Origin: an uncultured Verrucomicrobiae bacterium
GTDB lineage: Bacteria; Verrucomicrobiota; Verrucomicrobiia; Palsa-1439
Direction: 5' to 3'
DNA length: 7,659 nucleotides
Assembly (NCBI GenBank): GCA_937927265.1
Contig: CALBCO010000268.1
Location: 1 to 7,659, forward strand
Position numbers and translations under genes: made by a program. The notes beneath the pieces are model-generated. The model searched no databases and had not been told where the DNA came from. It saw only the letters and a list, made by a program, of their open reading frames with translations. Shown one piece after another: positions 1 to 7,242 of this stretch; positions within the stretch are counted from its first letter, which is position 1, and every line of letters begins with the position of its first letter.

Positions 1-1
1 G

Positions 2-148
2 AAATACGATCTCGGCAAAGGCACGATCCTTGACGTGCTCGACGCCCAGTCCGCGTTGCTCGATGCCCAGACCAACTATTACCGGGCACTGGCCGACCTG
101 CACATTGCCCGCGCCAGCCTCGCCTTGGCGACCGGAGCGCAACCATGA
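2..148 (+). CDS. TolC-family outer-membrane efflux channel, C-terminal end (partial)
   Basis: Only the last 48 residues are in the window; the gene begins upstream. The frame starting at base 2 reads KYDLGKGTILDVLDAQSALL, then DAQTNYYRALADLHIARASL, and ends ALATGAQP before TGA. This is the typical last helix pair of TolC/OprM-type outer-membrane factors: a Y-x-x-G-x-x-x-x-x-x-V-L-D-A-Q turn, then a long amphipathic helix with a Y-x-x-A-L-A-D-L pattern. In the family, three such proteins form a channel through the outer membrane and a tunnel into the periplasm, which docks on the adaptor of an RND or ABC exporter. The adaptor and RND permease encoded downstream are the obvious partners. Its stop codon overlaps the start of the next gene (ATGA at 145-148). 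The call rests on a short fragment, but the pattern and the context agree. Confidence 0.85.
   Translation, partial: KYDLGKGTILDVLDAQSALLDAQTNYYRALADLHIARASLALATGAQP
134..137 (+). promoter_or_regulatory. Ribosome binding site (GGAG) of the DUF4405-type gene
   Basis: GGAG lies 7 bases before the ATG at 145, inside the last codons of the TolC-like gene. The spacing is good and supports the start at 145, which also overlaps the TolC stop codon. Confidence 0.55.
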
Positions 149-582
149 AGCGCAATCTGCTCAATTTCATCGTGGATGCCGTCACCGCGCTGGTCATGTT
201 CGGGATGATTGCCACGGGATTGGTGATCCGGTTTGTGTTGCCGCCCGGCAGCGGCCGGTGGCGGTCGTTGTGGGGCTGGGGCCGGCATGACTGGGGCGAC
301 GCTCATTTCTGGCTCGCGGTGGCCGCCGGCGTCGTATTGATCGTGCATGTCGCGCTGCACTGGCCATGGGTGTGCGGCATGGTGTTGCGGCTGTGTAGTC
401 GCGGACCGGGCGCGATACAGCAAACCCGTCCCTTGCGGCGCAACCTGGCCGGCGTTGGATTGGTGGCCTTGCTGATTTTGTTATTTGCCGGCTTCGTTTC
501 GATCGCGCGGACAAATGTCGTGGAGACCGGCAACCGCTCTGACCGCCCGCGCCCGGCGGTCGCGCCCTACTACCATGAATAA
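145..582 (+). CDS. DUF4405-type small integral membrane protein, possible b-type heme binder
   Basis: A 145-residue protein with three hydrophobic helices, at about residues 12-31, 54-74 and 101-120. The first begins DAVTALVMFGMIATGLVIRF. A short Trp/Gly-rich loop (LWGWGRHDWGDAHFW) leads into the second helix, which ends HVALHWPWV. This arrangement matches proteins annotated as DUF4405, a family resembling small cytochrome b-like membrane proteins; the family match is from memory of its look, not from a search. Histidines are at 48, 54, 68 and 72. H54 and H68 are 14 apart in one helix, a spacing also seen for heme ligands in b-type cytochromes, so heme binding is plausible but unproven. The gene overlaps the TolC-like gene by 4 bases and the adaptor gene by 8, placing it inside the efflux operon. 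The tail after residue 125 is polar and contains RPRP. Confidence 0.72.
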   Translation: MKRNLLNFIVDAVTALVMFGMIATGLVIRFVLPPGSGRWRSLWGWGRHDWGDAHFWLAVAAGVVLIVHVALHWPWVCGMVLRLCSRGPGAIQQTRPLRRNLAGVGLVALLILLFAGFVSIARTNVVETGNRSDRPRPAVAPYYHE

Positions 583-1678
583 ACATCTAATCAAAATTAT
601 CATCGTCGTTCTCGTCATCGCGTCGGGTTTCGGCGTGTGGAAACTCATCGCGGTGCACCGCGCCGCACTCGGCGCGGCGGGCGCGCCGACGGCGAAGCCG
701 GCGGCTTTGGTCCAGGTGGCCAAGGCGGAGCGGCGCGATTTGACGCGGACGCTGACCTATACCGGCTCCGTCGAGCCGGTGAAGGTGGCGCGAATGGCGT
801 CGCCGGCGGAAGGACCGATCGTGAAATGTTCGGTCCGCGAGGGCGACGTGGTGAAGCAAGGGCAGGTGTTGGCGCAGGTGGGCCGCAGCCGGATCGCGGA
901 GACGGGGCTGGTGGCGGCAAATGAGGAGTTGCGGCGGCAGCAGTCGGAGTTTCAGCGCGTGGAGCAACTGGTCAAGAGCGGTTCGTTGCCGGGCGAACAG
1001 TTGGACGCGGCGCGGGCGAATCTGAAACGCGCCGAGGCGCAGGTGGCGGCGATGGAGACCGGCGCGAGCGATTACGAGATTGCCGCGCCGTGGGACGGCG
1101 TGGTGTCCAAGGTGTGGATTGCCGAGGGGAACTATGTCGCGCCGCGCGCGCCGTTGGTCGAGTTGTACGATCCGGCCAGTCTGCTCATCCGCGTATCGGT
1201 GCCGGAACAGCACGCCCTCGCGGTGCATGCCGGGCAAACGGTGACCGCGAGGTTGGACGCCTATCCCGGTCGCCGGTTCAACGGCCGGATCAGCCGGGTG
1301 TATCCGGAGTTGGAACGGGCCACGCGCACGGTGACGGCGGAGGTGGTGGTGCAGGAGGAGGTTCGCTTGTTGAGCGGGATGTTCGCGCGGGTGGATGTGG
1401 CGGTCGAAACGGTCCGCGACGCGGTGGTGGTGCCGGAGAGCGCGTTGGTGGTGTTGCCGAACGGGGACACGATTGCGTTTGTGTTGGACGGCGAAACGGC
1501 CCGGCGCCGCAAGGTGACGACCGCGCTGGAAGCCGGCGGGTTGGTGGCGGTGGCCAGCGGGATTCAGGGCGGCGAACAGGTCATCACGCGCGGCCATGAC
1601 GCGCTGAAGGACGGCGCGCCGGTCAAGGTCATGGGCGCGAAACCCAAAGTCACCGGCAAGGACCAACCAGCCTCATGA
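575..1678 (+). CDS. RND efflux periplasmic adaptor (membrane fusion protein, HlyD/AcrA type)
   Basis: A 367-residue adaptor that bridges an inner-membrane RND permease and an outer-membrane channel. Residues 5-27 form an uncleaved-looking N-terminal anchor (IKIIIVVLVIASGFGVWKLI) with no lipobox cysteine, so it is probably anchored by the helix rather than by lipid. The first half-lipoyl segment is at about 75-103 (ASPAEGPIVK through VLAQV). A short helical hairpin spans about 106-165 and the second half-lipoyl segment about 168-196 (IAAPWDGVVSKVWIAEGNYV). A beta-barrel domain follows to about 275 and a membrane-proximal domain from about 280 (VVVPESALV). The start at 575 is chosen over an in-frame ATG at 485 because the extra 30 residues are Arg-rich, overlap the DUF4405-type gene deeply and would bury the anchor. 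There is no clear ribosome binding site; translation probably re-initiates from the overlap ATGAATAA with the preceding gene. The hairpin is short compared with AcrA, so the TolC-like partner must meet it accordingly. Confidence 0.9.
   Translation: MNKHLIKIIIVVLVIASGFGVWKLIAVHRAALGAAGAPTAKPAALVQVAKAERRDLTRTLTYTGSVEPVKVARMASPAEGPIVKCSVREGDVVKQGQVLAQVGRSRIAETGLVAANEELRRQQSEFQRVEQLVKSGSLPGEQLDAARANLKRAEAQVAAMETGASDYEIAAPWDGVVSKVWIAEGNYVAPRAPLVELYDPASLLIRVSVPEQHALAVHAGQTVTARLDAYPGRRFNGRISRVYPELERATRTVTAEVVVQEEVRLLSGMFARVDVAVETVRDAVVVPESALVVLPNGDTIAFVLDGETARRRKVTTALEAGGLVAVASGIQGGEQVITRGHDALKDGAPVKVMGAKPKVTGKDQPAS
1658..1662 (+). promoter_or_regulatory. Weak ribosome binding site (AAGGA) of the RND permease gene
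   Basis: AAGGA lies 12 bases before the ATG at 1675. This spacing is longer than optimal, so translational coupling through the ATGA overlap probably does most of the work. Confidence 0.35.
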
Positions 1679-4600
1679 AGATCACCAACCTCAGCCTGAA
1701 ACGCAAAGTGGCCGTGACGGTGCTGACCGTCGCCGCCATCGCGTTGGGCTTGTTTTCGCTGCCGCGGTTGAGCGTGGATTACCTGCCGAAGATCACCTAT
1801 CCGATGGTGAAGATTCACGTCTGGTGGCGCGGCGCGACGCCGGAAGAAATCGAGTCCAACATCGCCGATCCGCTCGAACGCGCCATGGCCACGGTGGACA
1901 ACCTCGACTACCTCGACGCCTCCTGCATCGAGGGGATGTACACATTGCTGGTGAACTTCCGCTACGGCGTGAACGTGGACGTGGCGTATCAGGATGTCAT
2001 GGCCATCATGGGCCGCGTCAACCGGCTGTTGCCGCCCGACATTGATCCGCCGGTGGTCATCAAGGCCGACCCGTCGCAGTTGCCGGTCATGGAAGTCACG
2101 CTCGCCTCCGATCAACGCAGCCTCGTCTGGCTGCGCGACTGGGCTGACAACTGGCTGGTGGACCGGCTCAGCGCCGTGCCCGGCACGGCCGGCGCGGAAG
2201 TGGTCGGCGGCGTGCAACGCGAGATCCGGGTGCATCTCGATCCAGATCGGCTGACCGCCTTCGGCATCTCCCCGGACAAGGTGGCGGCGGCGTTGCGCGA
2301 CGAGAACCGCCAGATTTTCGCGGGCCGGGTCACGCTCGAAACGCGCGAGATCATCGCGCGGACGATGGGCGAGTTCGAGAGTCTCGACGAGATTCGTGAC
2401 ACGGCAGTGGCCCGCGGCCCGAACGGCGCGTTGGTTTATGTGCGCGATGTTGCCACCGTCGAGGACGCGCACGAGGAGTTGCGCGTCAACACCCGGTTCA
2501 ACGGTCGTCCCTGCGTCAAGGTCAACGTCCTCAAACAGGCCGAGGCGAACACCGTCGAGGTCGCGCAGGCGGTCAAGGCCCGGCTGGCGGTGTTGCGGCC
2601 GGAAATCCCGGCCGACATTGAGTTCGGCGTGGTGGAGAACCAGGGCGATTACGTGCGCGGCGCGATTCTGAGCGTCCGGGATTCGGCGGTGCTGTCCGCG
2701 ATTCTGGTGGTGCTGGTGGTGTATCTGTTTTTGGGGCACTGGCGACAAGTGGCGGTGATGCTGGTGGCGTTGCCGGTCACGTTGTTGGCCAATTTCTTCG
2801 TGATGTACGTGGCGGGATTTTCGCTGAACTTGTTCTCGCTGGGCGGACTGGTGGTGGCGTTGGGCGTGATTCTCGACAACTCGATTGTCGTGCTGGAGAA
2901 CATCACCCGGCTCAAGCATCAGGCCGAAACACTCCACCATGACGAAGGTCAAAACTTCGTCGTCACCGGCACGGCGGAAGTCGGCCCGGCCATTGTCGCG
3001 GCGACGCTGACGTTTCTGGGTATTTTCCTGCCGTTCCTGATCGTGCCGGGACTGGCCGCGCTGTTGTTCAAGGAACTGATCCTGGTGATTGCGTCCATCG
3101 TGCTGCTCTCGTTGTTGGTGGCGGTGACGCTCACGCCGTTCCTGACCGACCTGCTGGTGGCGCGGGCGCATCCGCGCGGACGCGGCCGGGGGGTGGCGGC
3201 GGCGTTCGACTTTTTGGTGGATCGGATAACGGCGGGCTACGCCGAGGTGCTCGGCCGCGCGCTGCGGGCGCGGTGGGTGGTGATTGTGGTGTTCACGGTG
3301 TTGTTCGCGGGCGGATTCTGGTTGGCCAAACAGACCGGCTCGGAGTTTTTGCCAAAGGTGGATGACGGCCGGGTAATGGTGAAACTGAAAATGCCGGCGG
3401 GCACAGCGGTGGGCGAAACCGACCGGATTTTGGGGCTGGTGGAGCAGCAGGTGGCCGGGTTGCCGGAAATCCAGAGCGTGTTCACGATGGCCGGTGGGCG
3501 CGTCTGGGGATTGGCCACGTATGAGATCGCGCAGGAAGGCGAGGTGGACATCCAACTCGTGCCCAAGAGCGAACGCGCGATCAGCACGGAGGCATTCGTC
3601 GAAAAGATCAAACCGCTCGTCCGCAAAGCGATGGCGCCGGGCGCGAAGTTGCCGGTCATGCAGATGAAGATCAAAGGCATCCGGCAGATCGGGTTGCAGG
3701 ACGTGGAGGTGAAAGTGCAGGGATCGGAAATCATGCCGATCTACGACTTCGCCAAACAGGTCGCCGCCAGACTCGGCGAAACGCCGGGCTTGAGCGGCGT
3801 GAACATCTCGATGGACATGACCAAGCCCGAATACCGGGTGTATGTGGATCGCGCCCGCGCGTCGGCGCTGGGCATTCCGGTCGGCAAAGTGGCGTCCACG
3901 TTGCGGGGGTTGATCGGCGGCGTGGTGTCCACCGAATACCGCGACCGGGGCGAATACTATGATATTCGGGTGATGGTGCCGGAACCGAAAGTCGCGTCGA
4001 AGGAAGACCTCGAAAGCCTGATTTTGGAATCGCGCGACGGCCGCGCCATCCGGGTCCGCGATTTGGCTGAAGTGCGGCGCGCCGTTGGCCCGGTGGAAAT
4101 CGCGCGCGAGAACCAGATCAAACAGGTCATCGTCCGCGCCGATGCAGCCGGCGTGAGCGTGGGCGAGGCGATTGCCCGAGCGGAAGCCGCCGTGGCCGCG
4201 CTGGAACGACCGGCGGGCGTTAGTTTTGCGATGGGCGGCCAGGCGCAGATGATGGCAGAGAACCGGCGGACCATGACGCTGATCCTTGGTTTTGCTGTGT
4301 TGTTCGCCTATGTCGTGTTGGCGATCCAGTTTGACTCGTTCCTGCTGCCGCTGCTGGCGATGATCAACATCCCGTTCGCGCTGACCGGCGCGTTTGCCGC
4401 GTTGTATCTGTTTCAGATTCCGATCGGCGTCACGGTGATGATCGGGATGGTGGTGATGATGGGCGGCATCGCCTCGCAGGGCGTCGTGTTGCTCACGTTG
4501 ACCGAGGAATACCGGCGGGACGGCCTGACGCCGTGGGACGCGGTCCGGAAGGCCGCGCCGATCCGGTTGCGCCCGATCCTGATGACCCAGTTGACCACCG

Positions 4601-4770
4601 TGCTCGGGTTGTTGCCGCTGGCGCTGAACCTCGGCGAAGGCGGCGACATGCTCCAGCCGATGGCCATCGCGGTGATCGGCGGCCTGCTGTACTCGCTGTT
4701 GCTGACGTTGCTCTTCCTGCCTGCGGTTTATGCAGTGGCAGTCAAACACAAGGAAAAAGTAGAAAGATGA
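1675..4770 (+). CDS. RND efflux transporter permease (AcrB/HAE1-like)
   Basis: A 1031-residue inner-membrane proton-driven exporter, normal length for the family. Topology is the classic 12 helices in two repeats: TM1 at about 11-30, TM2-6 between about 336 and 487, TM7 at about 533-551 and TM8-12 between about 866 and 1022, with large periplasmic porter/docking loops between. Family marks include RGATPEEIESNIADPLE near residue 53, LDNSIVVLENITR in TM4, TAEVGPAIVAATLT after TM4 and RLRPILMTQLTTVLGLLPL at 964-982. The proton-relay residues differ from AcrB: D401-N402 replaces D407-D408, and S934-Q935 lies where AcrB has K940-N941. The equivalents of R971 and T978 are kept. The DN form is familiar from many non-proteobacterial RND pumps. 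Substrate cannot be read from the sequence; it looks more HAE1-like than CzcA/CusA-like. The start overlaps the adaptor stop (ATGA) and the stop overlaps the cytochrome start. Confidence 0.93.
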   Translation: MKITNLSLKRKVAVTVLTVAAIALGLFSLPRLSVDYLPKITYPMVKIHVWWRGATPEEIESNIADPLERAMATVDNLDYLDASCIEGMYTLLVNFRYGVNVDVAYQDVMAIMGRVNRLLPPDIDPPVVIKADPSQLPVMEVTLASDQRSLVWLRDWADNWLVDRLSAVPGTAGAEVVGGVQREIRVHLDPDRLTAFGISPDKVAAALRDENRQIFAGRVTLETREIIARTMGEFESLDEIRDTAVARGPNGALVYVRDVATVEDAHEELRVNTRFNGRPCVKVNVLKQAEANTVEVAQAVKARLAVLRPEIPADIEFGVVENQGDYVRGAILSVRDSAVLSAILVVLVVYLFLGHWRQVAVMLVALPVTLLANFFVMYVAGFSLNLFSLGGLVVALGVILDNSIVVLENITRLKHQAETLHHDEGQNFVVTGTAEVGPAIVAATLTFLGIFLPFLIVPGLAALLFKELILVIASIVLLSLLVAVTLTPFLTDLLVARAHPRGRGRGVAAAFDFLVDRITAGYAEVLGRALRARWVVIVVFTVLFAGGFWLAKQTGSEFLPKVDDGRVMVKLKMPAGTAVGETDRILGLVEQQVAGLPEIQSVFTMAGGRVWGLATYEIAQEGEVDIQLVPKSERAISTEAFVEKIKPLVRKAMAPGAKLPVMQMKIKGIRQIGLQDVEVKVQGSEIMPIYDFAKQVAARLGETPGLSGVNISMDMTKPEYRVYVDRARASALGIPVGKVASTLRGLIGGVVSTEYRDRGEYYDIRVMVPEPKVASKEDLESLILESRDGRAIRVRDLAEVRRAVGPVEIARENQIKQVIVRADAAGVSVGEAIARAEAAVAALERPAGVSFAMGGQAQMMAENRRTMTLILGFAVLFAYVVLAIQFDSFLLPLLAMINIPFALTGAFAALYLFQIPIGVTVMIGMVVMMGGIASQGVVLLTLTEEYRRDGLTPWDAVRKAAPIRLRPILMTQLTTVLGLLPLALNLGEGGDMLQPMAIAVIGGLLYSLLLTLLFLPAVYAVAVKHKEKVER
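4750..4754 (+). promoter_or_regulatory. Ribosome binding site (AAGGA) of the octaheme cytochrome gene
   Basis: AAGGA sits in an A-rich stretch 12 bases before the ATG at 4767. Together with the signal peptide that begins there, it supports that start over an in-frame ATG at 4533, which lies deep inside the permease gene. Confidence 0.4.
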
Positions 4771-7217
4771 ACACCAAAACCTGTATCCGATGGGTGGCAG
4801 TGGTGATGTTCGCGGTCACGAGTTTTGCCGATTCCCCCGTCAAACCCACCGTCGGCATCTGTCCGCCGTTCCCGCTCAGGGACGAGGCCGGCAACGTGAT
4901 TGATCCGGTGCGCGGCATCAACACCAACGTCCCCTACTCGCCCCGGCAGACCTGCGGCACAACCGGTTGCCACGATTACAACAAGATCACCGAAGGCTTC
5001 CATTTCCAACAGGGCAAAGGCGAAGCCGTGCCGGCCGACATGACGGCGCGGTACCAGTGGGTCACCTCGCCCGGCAATTACGGTGGCACGTGGTGTTCGC
5101 CCGCGCCACTCTACCGGTATCTCGCGCCGAAAACCAATGCCTCGCCGGTGACGATTGACATGACCTCGGCGACGTTTATTACGTCGGGCTGCGGCAAATG
5201 TCATCCTGGCGGCGGGCCGCTCGAATACGACCGCGACGGCAAACGCTACGATCTCTGGATGGCCGACCCGGCTAGTGGTTTGACCCCCGGCGGCGATAAC
5301 AACTTCGACGGGGATTACTTCAAAGCGCGTTGGTCGCAGACCGGGGTGATCGAAGCCGACTGCCTGATTTGCCACTCGCCAGCCTATGACCTGAAGAAAC
5401 GCAATAAGCAACTCGACAATCTCAATTTTCGCTGGGCGGCGACCGCGGGTGCCGGCTTCGGTACAATCAAGGGCGCCGTGGCCAAGGACGAAACACCGAT
5501 CGTCGCGTATGACCCGGCGCGATTCGATGAGAAAGGTAACGTCAAGGTGCAGATCGTCGCCCAACCGCGCAACGAAGCCTGCCTCGCCTGCCACGCCCAA
5601 CCCGGCTGGAAGAAACGCGGCGCGGATTATCGGGCGCGCACCGATGTCCATCTCCGCGCGGGGTTGCGCTGTGTGGATTGTCACCCCGCCGGCAGCCGGG
5701 CGGATGACCCGCGCATCCGCGGCAAGGAAGTGCACCAGTTCGGCAAAGGTGACGATCCCGGCGGACGGGTGCGTGATGACCTCGACAATACCGTGCGCAC
5801 CTGTACCACCTGTCATGACACCGGCAAGTTCGGCGCGCCCATCGCCTCCCATCCGTGGTTGCCGCCGTTGCACCTCGAGAAGATTGCTTGCCAGACGTGT
5901 CACACACCGGAAAAACTGGTGATGCCAATCCAAGTACAGGCTAGTGACGTGTTCAACACGGACCCGTGGATTGATCCCGGCATGAAACAGCTTTGGACGT
6001 TCTACGGTGTGGATGGCCGCTACCGGAATCACTACGGCCTACTCAACGTGATGGGCTACGACGACAAACCGACCGAACGTTTCCGCCCGGTGCTGGCACG
6101 TTACAAGGGCAAGATTTATCCAGTCAACCGCATCCACTCCGCGTGGCCCGGCATCGAAACACCCGGCCAGCCCGGCCTGATGCAGCCGCGTCCGCCTGAC
6201 ATTGTGGCGATGTGGAAAGCGCACCGCGAAGACCCGACCAAGTATCCCGAACTCGCGGCGATCAAAGACGACAACGGTGACGGCCACATCGAGATCAACC
6301 GACCCGAAGAAATTGACGCGCTCATCACGGCGGTCGCCCGTCATCTCACAACGGTCGGCTACGACTTGGCCGACAAGCGCGTGGTTTGGGTCTCCGGCGA
6401 CCGCGTCTATTCCTCCGGCACAGAGTTCCGCGTGTTGGACAAAAAAGAATGGGAAGCGACACCGTATGCGAACGTTCATAAATACAATCACGACATCGCG
6501 CCCGCCTATGCCGCGCTCGGCGCGAAAGGCTGCACCGATTGCCACTCGCACCAGAGCAGTTTTTTCGCCGCCAACATCCTCGACCGGCAGTTTGATGAAC
6601 GGACAGGACAGCCGCGTTGGATTGCGCAGGCGTCCATCCTCGGTTTCTCACCGCGCGCCGTCTGGTGGAGTGCGACACGCGAGGAATACATCAAGCCGGC
6701 CTCCTATGCTCTGCTCGCGCTGGTGGTGGGGATGATTGTGTTGCTGGCATTGCGCGGGGTGGCGTTGCGGCACAGCACGCTCTCGCCAGTCGCGTTGACG
6801 CGGCTGTCGTGGATTGTGCTGGCCGGGTTGGTCGTGGGCGGCGCGATTGTGGCGTTCTCGCCCGGTTTGGTTGAATACATGACCGTGCGCCGGTTTACGC
6901 TCGACGCCGCGCATTTTGCGGTGGGCTGCGGCGTGTTGATTTTGGCGGTGGTGTTGGCGCTGCAACATCCTAGCAAAGTCGCCACCCAATGCACCCCCCC
7001 CGCGTTGGCCGGCATCTTATGGGTGCTGATCGCGTGGACTGGTTTGTGCGGCGCGTTGATTTTGCTGAAACCCGGCTGGCTCGAAGCGCTCGTGCGTTTT
7101 GCGTACAGCGGTTTTGATGTCGGTTTGTTGCTGCTGCTGGTGGTGGCTGCGATTGATCTGGGCCGACGGTTGGCCGGCATGCCGTGCCCGGCAAAACCGG
7201 CAGGAGGGTGCTGCTGA
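4767..7217 (+). CDS. Octaheme c-type cytochrome with C-terminal five-helix membrane domain
   Basis: An 816-residue protein. Residues 1-21 form a Sec signal peptide (CIRWVAVVMFAVTSFA) with likely cleavage before D22. Eight covalent heme sites follow: one CX4CH (CGTTGCH, C63-H69) and seven CXXCH at C142 (CGKCH), C199 (CLICH), C272 (CLACH), C302 (CVDCH), C346 (CTTCH), C375 (CQTCH) and C589 (CTDCH). The last is over 200 residues after the seventh. Between them is a calcium-loop-like DDNGDGHIEI (501-510). After about residue 640 come five hydrophobic helices near 644-664, 679-700, 714-735, 746-767 and 785-803, with H716 and H734 at the ends of the third. The tail CPAKPAGGCC should face the cytoplasm. 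The large heme domain is therefore periplasmic and tethered to the inner membrane. Role is inferred as electron transfer between membrane quinones and the periplasm; I cannot name a characterised orthologue. It has the heme number of the HAO and tetrathionate reductase octaheme families but lacks a CXXCK site. It overlaps the permease gene by 4 bases. Confidence 0.88.
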   Translation: MNTKTCIRWVAVVMFAVTSFADSPVKPTVGICPPFPLRDEAGNVIDPVRGINTNVPYSPRQTCGTTGCHDYNKITEGFHFQQGKGEAVPADMTARYQWVTSPGNYGGTWCSPAPLYRYLAPKTNASPVTIDMTSATFITSGCGKCHPGGGPLEYDRDGKRYDLWMADPASGLTPGGDNNFDGDYFKARWSQTGVIEADCLICHSPAYDLKKRNKQLDNLNFRWAATAGAGFGTIKGAVAKDETPIVAYDPARFDEKGNVKVQIVAQPRNEACLACHAQPGWKKRGADYRARTDVHLRAGLRCVDCHPAGSRADDPRIRGKEVHQFGKGDDPGGRVRDDLDNTVRTCTTCHDTGKFGAPIASHPWLPPLHLEKIACQTCHTPEKLVMPIQVQASDVFNTDPWIDPGMKQLWTFYGVDGRYRNHYGLLNVMGYDDKPTERFRPVLARYKGKIYPVNRIHSAWPGIETPGQPGLMQPRPPDIVAMWKAHREDPTKYPELAAIKDDNGDGHIEINRPEEIDALITAVARHLTTVGYDLADKRVVWVSGDRVYSSGTEFRVLDKKEWEATPYANVHKYNHDIAPAYAALGAKGCTDCHSHQSSFFAANILDRQFDERTGQPRWIAQASILGFSPRAVWWSATREEYIKPASYALLALVVGMIVLLALRGVALRHSTLSPVALTRLSWIVLAGLVVGGAIVAFSPGLVEYMTVRRFTLDAAHFAVGCGVLILAVVLALQHPSKVATQCTPPALAGILWVLIAWTGLCGALILLKPGWLEALVRFAYSGFDVGLLLLLVVAAIDLGRRLAGMPCPAKPAGGCC

Positions 7218-7242
7218 GATGGGGATGTGCCTTCAACCCGTC

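Noticed and set aside
485..574. Extended N-terminus for the adaptor from an ATG at 485
   Set aside because: The extra 30 residues are Arg-rich, lie within the DUF4405-type gene and precede a normal membrane anchor that starts right after the ATG at 575.
587..1666. Minus-strand open frame of 359 codons opposite the adaptor gene
   Set aside because: Same codon-aligned antisense effect; no domain is visible and the sense frame is a complete adaptor.
1564..4749. Open reading frame of 1061 codons on the minus strand, antisense to the RND permease
   Set aside because: It is aligned codon-for-codon with the sense gene, so its stops could only come from sense codons TTA, CTA or TCA, which this GC-rich gene does not use. 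The product is rich in His, Arg and Gln with no recognisable family. The sense frame is clearly an RND permease.
4533..4766. Extended N-terminus for the cytochrome from an ATG at 4533
   Set aside because: It lies wholly inside the permease gene in another frame, and the signal peptide begins at 4767 after a ribosome-binding-like AAGGA.
4728..6032. Minus-strand open frame of 434 codons opposite the cytochrome gene
   Set aside because: Again codon-aligned antisense; the sense frame carries the signal peptide and heme motifs.
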